Shown piece by piece: positions 15,901-24,034 of a DNA stretch of 33,923 bases (positions within the stretch are counted from its first letter, which is position 1; each line of letters starts with the position of its first letter). Under the pieces are notes generated by a model. It did not search any database. It had not been told where the DNA came from and was given only the letters and a program-made list of their open reading frames with translations. This stretch comes from an uncultured Armatimonadota bacterium (lineage in GTDB: Bacteria; Armatimonadota; Armatimonadia; Armatimonadales; Armatimonadaceae). The position numbers and the translations under genes were made by a program. The stretch lies in NCBI GenBank assembly GCA_903881535.1, contig CAIRTT010000351.1, positions 1-33,923 of the forward strand, in the 5' to 3' direction.

Positions 15901-17113
15901 TTGTGATGCCGAATTCAACTTCTCCAAGAAGCCTGAGAACGAGGATTGTCCAAAGTGTGAAGCGCGTACAGGTCTGCAAAAGCTAGCCGGTGATGATGGT
16001 CTTCAACCAGGTGTCAATAAGCTCGTCCGTATCTACATCGCCCAAAAGCGTAAGATTATGGAAGGCGACAAGATGGCTGGACGTCACGGAAACAAGGGTG
16101 TTGTTTCCAAGATTCTGCCTGAAGCCGATATGCCATTCCTCGCGGATGGAACACCGGTTGACATCGTGCTGAACCCACTGGGTGTGCCTTCACGTATGAA
16201 CATTGGTCAGATCATGGAAACCCACCTTGGTCTAGTGGCAAAGGAATTTGGAATCCAGTTCAAGGAGCCAATCTTTGAAGGTTCAACGGAAGCCGAAATT
16301 CTGAGTGAAATGGGGCGCTATGGCCGCCGCCGCCGCCGGGAAATGCTGAATACCTACCTCCGGAGCGATCTGGAAGTGGATGTCGAGCTTTCCGACGACG
16401 ATGTCGATGTCGAAGACCTCCTTGCGACGGTTCGTGCTGCATTCGTTGAGCTGGATGCCGATGAACTCGATCGTATCTCTGAGATTCTTGCCGGTCCTCC
16501 GGTGGGCGACACGATTCCACGTAACTACGGATATGACCGTCTCTTGGAATCCCTCCGGGATCGTGTCTGGGCACGCGTAGGGTTCTATGACAAGACCTGC
16601 AAGTCCCAGCTGCGTGATGGCCGTACCGGTGATGATTTCAAGATGCCGATTACCGTTGGTCGTATCTATATGCTGAAGCTTGCCCACCTTGTGGATGACA
16701 AGATTCACGCACGTAGCACTGGTCCTTATTCGCTGGTTACCCAGCAACCACTTGGTGGTAAGGCACAGTTCGGTGGACAGCGCTTTGGTGAGATGGAAGT
16801 TTGGGCGCTTGAGGCCTACGGCGCCGCGTATACCTTGCAGGAGATTCTGACCATCAAGTCTGACGACGTCATCGGACGTGTGAAGACCTACGAGTCGATT
16901 GTCAAGGGAGATGCGATGCTTGAGCCTGGAGTACCTGAATCCTTCAAGATTCTCGTTAATGAGCTTCAGTCGCTTGGTTTGAAGGTGACCGTCGAAGATG
17001 CGAAGGGTGATGAGATCGATCTTCGTGACAAGGATGAGGACTACCTCGAGGATGAAGCGCAGCGTCGAAGGTCGCAGCTTCGCCAGCGCGAGGAGTATGA
17101 CGCACTGCCTTAG
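12995..17113 (+). CDS. rpoB: DNA-directed RNA polymerase beta subunit
   Basis: This is the RNA polymerase beta subunit, about 1372 residues from the chosen ATG at 12995. That ATG has GGGAGGGG upstream and starts MEIQHSAKRAQHAAGIPNL; the frame extends 24 codons further to a TTG at 12923. The rifampicin region (SSQLSQFMDQ at about residue 540) has Ser at the position of E. coli His526 (codon 14663-14665). A zinc-ribbon insertion carries C967-x2-C970-x14-C985-x2-C988. A second insertion of roughly 80-100 residues, acidic in part, lies between STEAEI and QLRDGRTG. The DKMAGRHGNKGVVSK and KIHARSTGPYSLVTQQPLGGKAQFGGQRFGEMEVWALEAYGA blocks are intact. rpoC follows after 98 bp. The rplKAJL genes usually found upstream are absent. 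Confidence 0.98.
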   Translation: MEIQHSAKRAQHAAGIPNLIQLQLDSFRWFLEEGLHELFLSFSPIHDHTGTITIELIDFTLGEPKYTLEQCRSRDVTFESPIKVRVRLTTAHGEVKESEVYLGDLPLMTEKGTFIINGAERVVVSQLSRSPGIYFRDELDLTLNWQFSATLIPSEGPWVEIETDTSEAVMVRIGQNKKFAITTLLRALNDPSLQNDLVRDRLLNQDELSGVFNVDYREAVGKTLAEHVVDNVTGEVIFEAGYSVVAADRAKFVELAGGEEYLRNHRLKVMFKDPQYETDTQILERFGTRTEFQAPRGGTDEERELFVTSIVDTYALQDFVSSAGKVVASPYQRVDKTVAKTILETLEAENSDGIVTLLTVPKYLNATLDIEEANVVDSKSAMFDIHRKLRPGDPPSDESVRTMLRGMFFDVRRYDMAKVGRHKLNKKLSTLQIPHKVRWITRTDICAIIDYLIGMQAAARADGQDESRSRYTPDDIDHLENKRVRSVGELLYSQLRMGFLRMEKVAKERMTSMDSDDMLPPLVLSVKPVSAAIKSFFGSSQLSQFMDQTNPLAEITSKRRLSSLGPGGLSRQSAKLEVRDVHHSHYGRICPIETPEGPNIGLIGSMAVQARVDQFGFLETPYRKVINGLVTRDLEWLPADNEHHYKIGRAPLEEDINEDGTFKSKTVQVRFNSDYPVVSTGEVQFVDVSPQQLVSVATAMIPFLENDDANRALMGANMQRQAVPTVRPAAPLVKTGMERKAAVDSGAVILAKRNGTVHRVTSKEVVLKTPRGEFDRYVLLNMVRSNQGTCISQRPKVDLGQVLRTGDLIADGPCCDNGELSLGQNVLVAFMPWNGYNYEDAILLSQRLVKDDVFTSIHIEKYELEARDTKLGPEEMTRDIPNVGEDALKDLDEDGIIRIGAEVRSDDILIGKVAPKGQGELTAEERLIIAIFGKKAEDTRDVSLRVPHGEKGKIVDIKVFSRHKYRCRVCDAEFNFSKKPENEDCPKCEARTGLQKLAGDDGLQPGVNKLVRIYIAQKRKIMEGDKMAGRHGNKGVVSKILPEADMPFLADGTPVDIVLNPLGVPSRMNIGQIMETHLGLVAKEFGIQFKEPIFEGSTEAEILSEMGRYGRRRRREMLNTYLRSDLEVDVELSDDDVDVEDLLATVRAAFVELDADELDRISEILAGPPVGDTIPRNYGYDRLLESLRDRVWARVGFYDKTCKSQLRDGRTGDDFKMPITVGRIYMLKLAHLVDDKIHARSTGPYSLVTQQPLGGKAQFGGQRFGEMEVWALEAYGAAYTLQEILTIKSDDVIGRVKTYESIVKGDAMLEPGVPESFKILVNELQSLGLKVTVEDAKGDEIDLRDKDEDYLEDEAQRRRSQLRQREEYDALP
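15893..15958 (+). other. Zinc-ribbon insertion in RpoB
   Basis: These codons span Cys967 to Cys988 (C-x2-C-x14-C-x2-C). They lie between the conserved DIKVFSR and LQPGVNKLVRIYIAQKRKI blocks, the site where E. coli beta carries its own long lineage-specific insertion. The four cysteines are expected to bind one zinc ion. Confidence 0.75.
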
Positions 17114-17144
17114 GTAGGCTGTGCCCGGTCATCGATGTAAATAT

Positions 17145-17196
17145 GGCCGTCACTTCGGTGGCGGCCGCAGGTTCGAACCTTCGGACCGATGGTTCG
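17145..17196 (+). promoter_or_regulatory. Structured rpoB-rpoC intercistronic RNA
   Basis: The first element is a 9-bp hairpin closed by a C(UUCG)G tetraloop (arms GGCCGTCAC 17145-17153 and GTGGCGGCC 17158-17166). The second is a pair of mutually exclusive foldings: GGTTCGAACC (17170-17179), or CGAACC (17174-17179) with GGTTCG (17191-17196). There is no T-tract, so it is not a terminator. It may stabilise or process the mRNA, or tune rpoC translation, whose ATG is 15 bases further on. Confidence 0.5.
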
Positions 17197-17211
17197 CGAT
17201 AAGGATTCGTA

Positions 17212-20200
17212 ATGGCAGACGCAAGTACATTCGACAAGATTCGCATTGGTATCGCATCCCCAGAACAGATTCGCATATGGTCACATGGCGAAGTCAAAAA
17301 GCCGGAGACGATTAACTACCGGACATACAAGCCGGAACGTGATGGTCTCTTCTGTGAGCGTATTTTTGGTCCTACCAAGGACTGGGAATGCCACTGTGGC
17401 CGCTACAAGAAGCATAAGTTCAAAGGCGTCGTCTGCGACCGTTGTGGCGTTGAAGTCACCCGGAGCAAGGTTCGTCGCGAGCGGATGGGACATATTGAGC
17501 TCTCAACACCTGTGTGCCACATCTGGTACCTCAAGGGTGTTCCAAGCCCACTAGCACTCATCCTTGACATGACGCCACGGCCACTTGAGAAAGTTCTATA
17601 CTTCCAAAGCCACATCGTCACAAGTGTCGACAAGGCTACCATCGCTGCACGTATGGATGAATTCACCCGTGCCGTCGATGAGGAATCCGAAGCTATTCGT
17701 GAAGAGCGAGATATTGCGATTCGTGAGTACCGTGAGGAGTCCGCAGAAGAAATCGCCAACGGTCGCATTGTTGAGGATTACGAAGATCCAGAGGCAGAGC
17801 CAATCCGTGAGCCGCTGACTGAAGAAGAAATCATTCATCTGCAAAAGCGCGTGCACGACCGTGTTGAGCAGGAAGCAAAGGATGCGGAAGACCGCATCAC
17901 CGAGCTCCGCCAAGCGCTGGATCTGATACCTAATATTGACAAAAAGGCCCTTATCGATGAAGACCAGTGGAGGTTGATTGAAACCCTCCTGGATGTCATC
18001 GCCAATCGTGTGGATGAAACTCTCTACACGGTTGTTGAGGCAGGCCAAGGTGGTGCATCCATCCGTAAGCTGCTTCTGGAAGTTGACCTCGACGTAGAAC
18101 AGCGCAAAATCCGCCAGGACATTAAGGAACTTCAAGAGCAAGCACGTCTGCGTAAGGCTGCACGCTCCGATGATGCGCCTGGTCCTAAGATTGTGCGTGC
18201 GATCAAGCGCCTCGATGTCTTTACTGCGTTTATCGATTCGAAGAGCCGCCCTGAGTGGATGATTCTCGACTGTGTACCGGTCATCTCGCCTGAGCTGCGT
18301 CCTATGGTCCAGCTCGATGGTGGACGTTTTGCGACGTCTGACCTTAATGACCTGTACCGCCGTATCATCAACCGTAACAACCGCCTGAAGAAGATTCAGG
18401 AAATCCGGGCACCAGAGTCGATTGTCAACCATGAGAAGCGCCTGCTGCAAGAAGCCGTCGATGCCCTCATCGACAACGGACGTCGTCAGCGCCCTGTAAC
18501 GGGCTCCAACGGTCGTGCACTCAAGTCGCTTTCTGACATGCTCAAGGGCAAGGAAGGCCGGTTCCGCAAGAATCTGCTTGGAAAGCGTGTTGACTACTCG
18601 GGACGTTCGGTTATTGTTGTTGGACCTGAACTCAAGCTGCACGAGTGTGGCTTGCCAAAGGAAATGGCCCTTGAGCTGTTCAAGCCATTCGTCATGAAGA
18701 CGCTGGTCGACAATGGCTCGACAAGCAACATCAAGACCGCCAAGCGGATGATTGAGCGGATGCGACCAGAGGTCTGGGATGCACTCGAAAAGGTGGTCAA
18801 GGAGCATCCAGTGATGCTCAACCGTGCACCAACTCTGCACCGCCTTGGAATTCAGGCATTCGAGCCTAAGCTCGTGGATGGCAAGGCTATTCAGCTCCAC
18901 CCACTGGTTTGTAAGGCATTCAATGCTGACTTCGATGGCGACCAGATGGCTGTTCACATCCCGTTGAGCTCCCATGCACAGGCGGAAGCCCGTGTATTGA
19001 TGCTTGCAAGCCACAACTTGTTCTCCCCGGCAGATGGTTCTCCAATCGTTTCGCCACAGCAGGACATTGTTCTTGGTGCGTTCTTCGTCACGATGGACAA
19101 GTGGGATTCAGTACCGTATTCCGAAGCTAAGCAGGCTATTGGCAAGGTCGTAATCGATGACATCTTCGAAACCTATCAGCCAGATGCAAGGGGCAAGACC
19201 AAGGAACCGAAGCTGATCGTTGGCAAGGATCGTTTGGTTACACTTGATGATGCTAAGAAACTGATAAAGTTAGGTGAGGGAACGCTGCGTTATGGCTCGT
19301 CGTTGATCTTCGGATCCCCTGGCGATGCGATGTATGCGTACGACAATAATAAAGTTGACCTCAACGAGTATGTTCTGTACCGCAAGGGTCCAGGGCAGCC
19401 ATTGTTCACAACCACGGTTGGTCGTGTGATCTTTAACGAGATCGTCCCAGATTCCCTTTGGGTGAACGTGGCGATGGACAAGAAGCAGATTACACGCCTG
19501 ATTGCCGCTGTCCACATGGGCTATGGTGCTGAGCGTACTGTCAAGTTCCTCGATGACCTCAAGGAAATCGGCTTCAAGTGGGCTACACGTGCAGGGATTA
19601 CCTTCGCGATGACAGACATGCAGTCGCCAGAATCCCGTAAGGAAATCCTTGACAAGACGGAACGTGATGTAGACAAGGCCAACAAGCAGTACCGCCAAGG
19701 AATGCTGTCTCCTGCAGAGCGAAAGCAGCGTGTGCTTAAGCTTTGGACGGATGCGACCGCCGAAATCGGAAACGAGATTGTCAAGCACATCGACCGCTTC
19801 AACCCGGTATCGATTGTTACGACATCTGGAGCCCGTGGTTCCATCAAACAGGTCTCGCAGCTGTCCGGTATGCGTGGTCTGATGGCTGATCCGTTTGGAA
19901 ACATCATCGAAAACCTACCAGTGAAGTCCAACTTCCACGAAGGCCTCTCGGTACTCGAATACTTTGTTACTACCCACGGTGCACGTAAGGGTCTGGCGGA
20001 TACCGCACTTCGAACTGCGGATGCTGGTTACCTCACACGCCGCCTCGTGGATGTCGCACAGGATGTGATTATCCGTGAGCTCGACTGTAAGACGATCAAG
20101 GGTGTGACTGTTAAGGCATTTACCGACATTGAGCCGCTTCATGAGCGCCTCCGTGGACGTACATCGCTGCATGACATCACAAATCCTAAGACGGGTGAGC

Positions 20201-21795
20201 TGCTGATTGCCTCGGGAAGCATCTTCTCTGAAGTTATCGCAAAGCGTGTTGAAGCATCTGGAGTTGAAAAGGTTGAGCTCCGCTCAGTCCTCACATGTGA
20301 GAGTCGTCAAGGCGTCTGCGCCAAGTGTTATGGCGAGGACCTCGCGACCCGTAAGCTCGTCGAAATCGGCGTTGCAGTCGGAATCATCGCAGCACAGTCC
20401 ATCGGTGAGCCTGGAACGCAGCTAACGATGCGAACCTTCCACACCGGAGGCGTTGCAACGGCCAACCAGTTGACCGGTGTGGCTAACGTCCGCCGTCAGC
20501 GAAACCAGAACCTCCAGGTCCTCTTTGAAGATCAGGAAAAGGGTCAGATCTCGCTTGGTGGAGATGGCGAAGGCAAGCAGCGTGAGAAGCAACGCCAGGT
20601 GCAACAGCTCCTGAAGGTTGCTGAAGAGCAGGTTGGTGGTCTTCTCCGTGTTGTCGAGCTCTTCGAAGCCCGCCAGCCAAAGGGTAAGGCTATCGTTACC
20701 GAGTTCTCCGGAATCGTTGACAAGATTGACTCGAGTGGTGGTCTCCGTAAGGTAATCGTTCACCACGAGAAGCAGGTCAAGAGAGCAAACTCTGATCTGT
20801 TCGATCCGAAGCAGGTTCAGGGCGAGTGGGCGGTCGTGGATGTTGTACATCCTGAAACCGGCGATGCAATCGTTGTCGCAGGACAGCAAGTCACCGAGCC
20901 ATTGGCACGTAAGGTCGCAGCCGCTGGTGTTGAGCGGGTCCTTGTACGCAAGGAAACACTCGTACCGCACCGTGGTGAGCTTCTTATCAAGGAAGGTCAG
21001 CGCCTCGAGCGTGGTGCACCGTTGACCCATGGACCGATGGATCCCCATCGTGTTCTTGAGCTCAATGGCGCGGATGGCCTAATGGAATACCTCGTTCGCG
21101 AAGTCCAAACGGTCTACAAGCAGCAGGGTGTGGACATCAATGACAAGCACATTGAAGTCATCGTCCGCCAGATGTCCCGTAAGCAAAAGGTTGTCAAGGC
21201 TGGAGCTACCGAGTTCCTGCCAGGGCAAGTTGTCGACAAGTTGATGCTCACTGATGCTAACAAGCGTCGTGAAGAGCTGAACATTATGCTTGAGAGCCAA
21301 GGACGTATTGTGGTTCGTGACCACGATATCCATACCGAGGATGACATGTCGGTTCCAGGTCAGCGTGCTATCGCTGCTCCGGTGCTGATGGGTATTACGG
21401 ATGCATCCCTGAACACGGAATCATTCCTCTCTGCGGCCAGCTTCCAGAAGACCACGCGTGTTCTGACCGAAGCAGCTGTACGTGGAAAGCGTGACCACCT
21501 CGTTGGACTCAAGGAAAACGTCATCATCGGACGCCTTATCCCAGCGGGAACCGGTTTGCCAACCTACCGAGCCATTGAAGTGGTCACGGAAGATGGCCGA
21601 GCAATCGGTGTCTTGGATATGCCCGAGATTCCAGATGTCGATGGTGGCACATCAAGGACTGAAATCCTGTCCATTGATGATGCTGCAGCAGCACTTGGTG
21701 GAGACATTGATCTCAGTGCGCTGATGGGGGATGTTGTTGTAGATGACACCCTTGAGGCCGTTGCAGATGTCTCTGTTGATGTCGACGCAGAGTAG
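17212..21795 (+). CDS. rpoC: DNA-directed RNA polymerase beta' subunit
   Basis: The 1527-residue beta' subunit starts at ATG 17212 after an AAGGATT ribosome-binding site. The N-terminal zinc site is C60, C62, C75, C78. The catalytic magnesium motif NADFDGDQ is at residues 571-578. The second zinc site is formed by a Cys in RELDCKT and three in TCESRQGVCAKC. An acidic, probably coiled-coil stretch between about residues 155 and 300 is longer than in minimal beta' proteins. The C-terminus (about the last 40 residues) is strongly acidic and contains several Asp/Val-rich units. It forms an operon with rpoB and is closed by the terminator at 21804-21836. Confidence 0.98.
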   Translation: MADASTFDKIRIGIASPEQIRIWSHGEVKKPETINYRTYKPERDGLFCERIFGPTKDWECHCGRYKKHKFKGVVCDRCGVEVTRSKVRRERMGHIELSTPVCHIWYLKGVPSPLALILDMTPRPLEKVLYFQSHIVTSVDKATIAARMDEFTRAVDEESEAIREERDIAIREYREESAEEIANGRIVEDYEDPEAEPIREPLTEEEIIHLQKRVHDRVEQEAKDAEDRITELRQALDLIPNIDKKALIDEDQWRLIETLLDVIANRVDETLYTVVEAGQGGASIRKLLLEVDLDVEQRKIRQDIKELQEQARLRKAARSDDAPGPKIVRAIKRLDVFTAFIDSKSRPEWMILDCVPVISPELRPMVQLDGGRFATSDLNDLYRRIINRNNRLKKIQEIRAPESIVNHEKRLLQEAVDALIDNGRRQRPVTGSNGRALKSLSDMLKGKEGRFRKNLLGKRVDYSGRSVIVVGPELKLHECGLPKEMALELFKPFVMKTLVDNGSTSNIKTAKRMIERMRPEVWDALEKVVKEHPVMLNRAPTLHRLGIQAFEPKLVDGKAIQLHPLVCKAFNADFDGDQMAVHIPLSSHAQAEARVLMLASHNLFSPADGSPIVSPQQDIVLGAFFVTMDKWDSVPYSEAKQAIGKVVIDDIFETYQPDARGKTKEPKLIVGKDRLVTLDDAKKLIKLGEGTLRYGSSLIFGSPGDAMYAYDNNKVDLNEYVLYRKGPGQPLFTTTVGRVIFNEIVPDSLWVNVAMDKKQITRLIAAVHMGYGAERTVKFLDDLKEIGFKWATRAGITFAMTDMQSPESRKEILDKTERDVDKANKQYRQGMLSPAERKQRVLKLWTDATAEIGNEIVKHIDRFNPVSIVTTSGARGSIKQVSQLSGMRGLMADPFGNIIENLPVKSNFHEGLSVLEYFVTTHGARKGLADTALRTADAGYLTRRLVDVAQDVIIRELDCKTIKGVTVKAFTDIEPLHERLRGRTSLHDITNPKTGELLIASGSIFSEVIAKRVEASGVEKVELRSVLTCESRQGVCAKCYGEDLATRKLVEIGVAVGIIAAQSIGEPGTQLTMRTFHTGGVATANQLTGVANVRRQRNQNLQVLFEDQEKGQISLGGDGEGKQREKQRQVQQLLKVAEEQVGGLLRVVELFEARQPKGKAIVTEFSGIVDKIDSSGGLRKVIVHHEKQVKRANSDLFDPKQVQGEWAVVDVVHPETGDAIVVAGQQVTEPLARKVAAAGVERVLVRKETLVPHRGELLIKEGQRLERGAPLTHGPMDPHRVLELNGADGLMEYLVREVQTVYKQQGVDINDKHIEVIVRQMSRKQKVVKAGATEFLPGQVVDKLMLTDANKRREELNIMLESQGRIVVRDHDIHTEDDMSVPGQRAIAAPVLMGITDASLNTESFLSAASFQKTTRVLTEAAVRGKRDHLVGLKENVIIGRLIPAGTGLPTYRAIEVVTEDGRAIGVLDMPEIPDVDGGTSRTEILSIDDAAAALGGDIDLSALMGDVVVDDTLEAVADVSVDVDAE

Positions 21796-21803
21796 TTGAC
21801 GGT

Positions 21804-21836
21804 AAGTTCAGCGCACTAAGTTAGTGCGCTGAACTT
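21804..21836 (+). terminator. Terminator after rpoC
   Basis: AAGTTCAGCGCACTAA, one base, and its perfect 16-base reverse complement are followed by GTTTTAT. It lies 8 bp after the rpoC stop and is the strongest terminator in the window. Confidence 0.93.
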
Positions 21837-21862
21837 GTTTTATGACGTATAGGTTATTAGAC

Positions 21863-22873
21863 ATGAAGAATTTGTCCATCTTTAGCACACTGGCACTCGT
21901 TGGCTTATTGGCCTCAGCATCCAGTGCACAGAAGCCAGCAACGAAGCCTGCCGCAAAGCCTCCTGTGAAGCCCACAGTTGTCGCTCCAAAGAAAGTCGTG
22001 CTTCCGGCAACGATAGTAGCTCGGGTAAACAACCGGGACATCACGACACAGGAACTGGTTGACCTCATCAACCGAACCGGCGCTCGGGACACCGTACAAA
22101 AGCTGATTCAGTACGCCATCATCGAGGAAGAAGCCCGCAAGGCAGGAGCCACCATCGATCCTAAGGATATTGCTGAGAAGGTGAAGACTGAGAAGCAGCG
22201 CATCGTCGCAAATATGGCATCCCAGACAGGAAGCCCACAGACATTCACTGAAATCACGTCACGCTATGGACTGACTGAGGCTGAAGTTGAGTGGGGTGTT
22301 CGCTTGCAAATTCTTTCCCAAAAGGCTTATGCCAAGCAAGTTGAGAAGCAGGTTCCAACGCTTGAAGCCCAAGTTAAGGTCGAGCATATCCTCCTCCTTA
22401 CGATGAACCAGCCGGGTCCAGATGGTAAGCCATTGTCCCCAGCGGATCAGAAGAAGAAGGAAGATGAGCAGCGGACACGCCTCGAAGGCATCGTCGCTGA
22501 CGTCAAGGCCGGCAAAATGACCTTCGAAGATGCTGCCAAGAAGTACTCTGATGACAAAGCATCTGGTGCTGAAGGTGGTGCGCTTCCATGGTTTGGCCGA
22601 ACAGGGATGATGGTCCCTGAATTCGAGACCGCGGCCTTCAACCTCGCCAAAGAGGGCGAGATAAGCCCCTTGGTCAAGACACAGTATGGTTTCCATGTCC
22701 TCAAGCTAGTCAAGCGTGGCAAGGAAGCATCCGCTGCTGAAAAGGCTAAGTTCAAGGCAGAAGAAATTAAAAAGCTGACGACTACCGGCACTGGTATGCA
22801 GCAGTGGCTTCAGGGCTTGGTCCAGAAGGCAACGATTACGCTCAACCCGCCTGCGGTAAATGTAAAGAAGTAA
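21863..22873 (+). CDS. Secreted parvulin-type peptidyl-prolyl isomerase (SurA/PrsA-like)
   Basis: The product (336 residues from ATG 21863) has a signal peptide (MKNLSIFSTLALVGLLASASSA) and a Lys/Pro-rich spacer. A SurA-N-like helical chaperone region runs from about residue 45 to 165. The parvulin rotamase domain (about 170-285) has the motifs VEHILL, FEDAAKKYSDD, GGALPWFGRTGMMVPEFE and YGFHVLKL. Family members help fold exported proteins outside the cytoplasmic membrane. The ATG at 21842 would add seven residues before the signal peptide and is less likely. The start is only 26 bp after the rpoC terminator, so transcription is from read-through or a promoter hidden in that hairpin region. 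Confidence 0.88.
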   Translation: MKNLSIFSTLALVGLLASASSAQKPATKPAAKPPVKPTVVAPKKVVLPATIVARVNNRDITTQELVDLINRTGARDTVQKLIQYAIIEEEARKAGATIDPKDIAEKVKTEKQRIVANMASQTGSPQTFTEITSRYGLTEAEVEWGVRLQILSQKAYAKQVEKQVPTLEAQVKVEHILLLTMNQPGPDGKPLSPADQKKKEDEQRTRLEGIVADVKAGKMTFEDAAKKYSDDKASGAEGGALPWFGRTGMMVPEFETAAFNLAKEGEISPLVKTQYGFHVLKLVKRGKEASAAEKAKFKAEEIKKLTTTGTGMQQWLQGLVQKATITLNPPAVNVKK

Positions 22874-22892
22874 CGCGTTACGGATACTTCCA

Positions 22893-22920
22893 GCCCGCCC
22901 CTGCTAACGCAAGGGCGGGC
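22893..22920 (+). terminator. Terminator after the PPIase gene
   Basis: GCCCGCCC (22893-22900) and GGGCGGGC (22913-22920) form a GC-rich stem followed by TTTTCTTT on the plus strand. It separates the convergent PPIase and xerD genes. Confidence 0.92.
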
Positions 22921-22935
22921 TTTTCTTTGTCATCG

Positions 22936-23829
22936 CTACGCTCTCGGATGCGTCAGCTTGTACACGCTCCGAAGACGATCGAGGGCAACATGAGTGTAAA
23001 TCTGCGTTGTCGTAATACGGGCATGGCCCAGTAACTCTTGAATAATCCGGATATCAGCTCCACCATTGAGCAAATGTGTTGCAAAGCTGTGACGAAGCCA
23101 GTGTGGACTCGGATGCCGGGGAAGATCTGCTGCCACGCTGTAGCGCTTAACAAGCCTCCATATTTGCGACCGGGTTAGACCGAAGACATTGGATGTTCGC
23201 GAAAGTGGAGCCGCTGCGGTGTTTCGTAGCTGCTCCAAGAGGGCAAGTGATGTCGCTGCCACAGGGACCATCCGCTCCTTGTCACCCTTGCCCAGAATCC
23301 GAAGCCAGCCACCAGACATGTCCACCGAATGCCAGCGTAGCTCAGCACACTCCGAGACACGCAAGCCGCAGCAATACATGACATCCAAGATTGCCGCATC
23401 ACGCAGACCCTTGATCGTCGTCCTGTCCGGTGCTTGTAAGAGGCGAACAACTTCAGCCTCATTCAGCGTTTTTGGAAGCGTCGGTTTAACGGCACGTGTT
23501 CTGCCGGCAGCGGTTACAGGATTGTTCGGAATATAGCCCTGACGACGGAGATAGCGACAAAAGGATGACAGTGCTGCACGGCGGCGGGCAATGGATGTGG
23601 ACTTGTATCCGCCTGATTTTCGGCTACTCAGCCAGCCTGTTATGCCGCTCGGGTCGAGAGCGAATCCACTGGTAAACCAATCGTCCAAGTCTCTCGCGTA
23701 GGCAAAAATGGTGTTCGTCGCGAGGCCACGTTCATTCCGCAAGTAATCCAAATAGGCCGGGAGATTCTCCCGAAAGCCTGTCAACCGGAAATCCACTCCG
23801 TGCGGACATCGATGCCGCGCTCCAGACAA
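22936..23829 (-). CDS. xerD: Tyrosine recombinase, XerD type
   Basis: The 297-residue tyrosine recombinase has all catalytic residues (R157, K181, H243, R246, H269, Y278, numbered from 23829). Its C-terminus, YTHVALDRLRSVYKLTHPRA, closely resembles that of XerD. It probably pairs with the XerC-type enzyme at 9365-10288 in chromosome dimer resolution. The open frame starts at a TTG (23829) that overlaps the upstream 80-residue gene by 49 bp and lacks a ribosome-binding site. A GTG at 23796, or the TTG 12 bp beyond it, may be the real start; the core-binding domain begins only around residue 18. It is the last gene of the ten-gene minus-strand run. Confidence 0.9.
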   Translation of the reverse strand: MSGARHRCPHGVDFRLTGFRENLPAYLDYLRNERGLATNTIFAYARDLDDWFTSGFALDPSGITGWLSSRKSGGYKSTSIARRRAALSSFCRYLRRQGYIPNNPVTAAGRTRAVKPTLPKTLNEAEVVRLLQAPDRTTIKGLRDAAILDVMYCCGLRVSECAELRWHSVDMSGGWLRILGKGDKERMVPVAATSLALLEQLRNTAAAPLSRTSNVFGLTRSQIWRLVKRYSVAADLPRHPSPHWLRHSFATHLLNGGADIRIIQELLGHARITTTQIYTHVALDRLRSVYKLTHPRA

Positions 23830-24023
23830 TGCGTCAGAAGACGGTCCTCCGTGGCTGAACTCGCTATCATCCGTACCTCAACACACTCAGTGATCGGGTC
23901 GAGACCGATGTCAACGACGCTGAGATGAAGCTGATCGAGGAGTGATTCAGCGATATCAAGGGCATTTCCATCCGGGCCCGCAGGAAACACGGCAAGGAGC
24001 TGGCTACCATCAGGAGTTGTCAT
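23781..24023 (-). CDS. Small hypothetical protein (80 residues)
   Basis: No family was recognised. The product is acidic and without membrane segments or a signal peptide, with an alternating strand-helix pattern (LLAVFPA, ALDIAESLLDQLH, VVDIGLD, CVEVRMIA, EDRLLTHCLERGI, VRTEWI). That would suit a small alpha/beta fold of ACT-like type; this is a guess from pattern only. The ATG at 24023 lies 11 bp after the VanX-type gene stop. Its 3' end overlaps the xerD frame. The good spacing supports a real gene. Confidence 0.6.
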   Translation of the reverse strand: MTTPDGSQLLAVFPAGPDGNALDIAESLLDQLHLSVVDIGLDPITECVEVRMIASSATEDRLLTHCLERGIDVRTEWISG

Positions 24024-24034
24024 TTATCTAAACC

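Noticed and set aside
17168..17200. tRNA T-arm-like GGTTCGAACC in the rpoB-rpoC gap
   Set aside because: No acceptor, anticodon or D arm can be built around it. The same decamer also occurs inside the PQQ-like gene near 31664.
17596..19014. 472-codon open frame antisense to rpoC
   Set aside because: It lies wholly inside rpoC, which is certain from its motifs. The translation has no domain and reflects codon bias of the sense strand.
20422..21048. 208-codon open frame antisense to the rpoC 3' half
   Set aside because: Shadow of rpoC with a low-complexity, Leu-rich translation.
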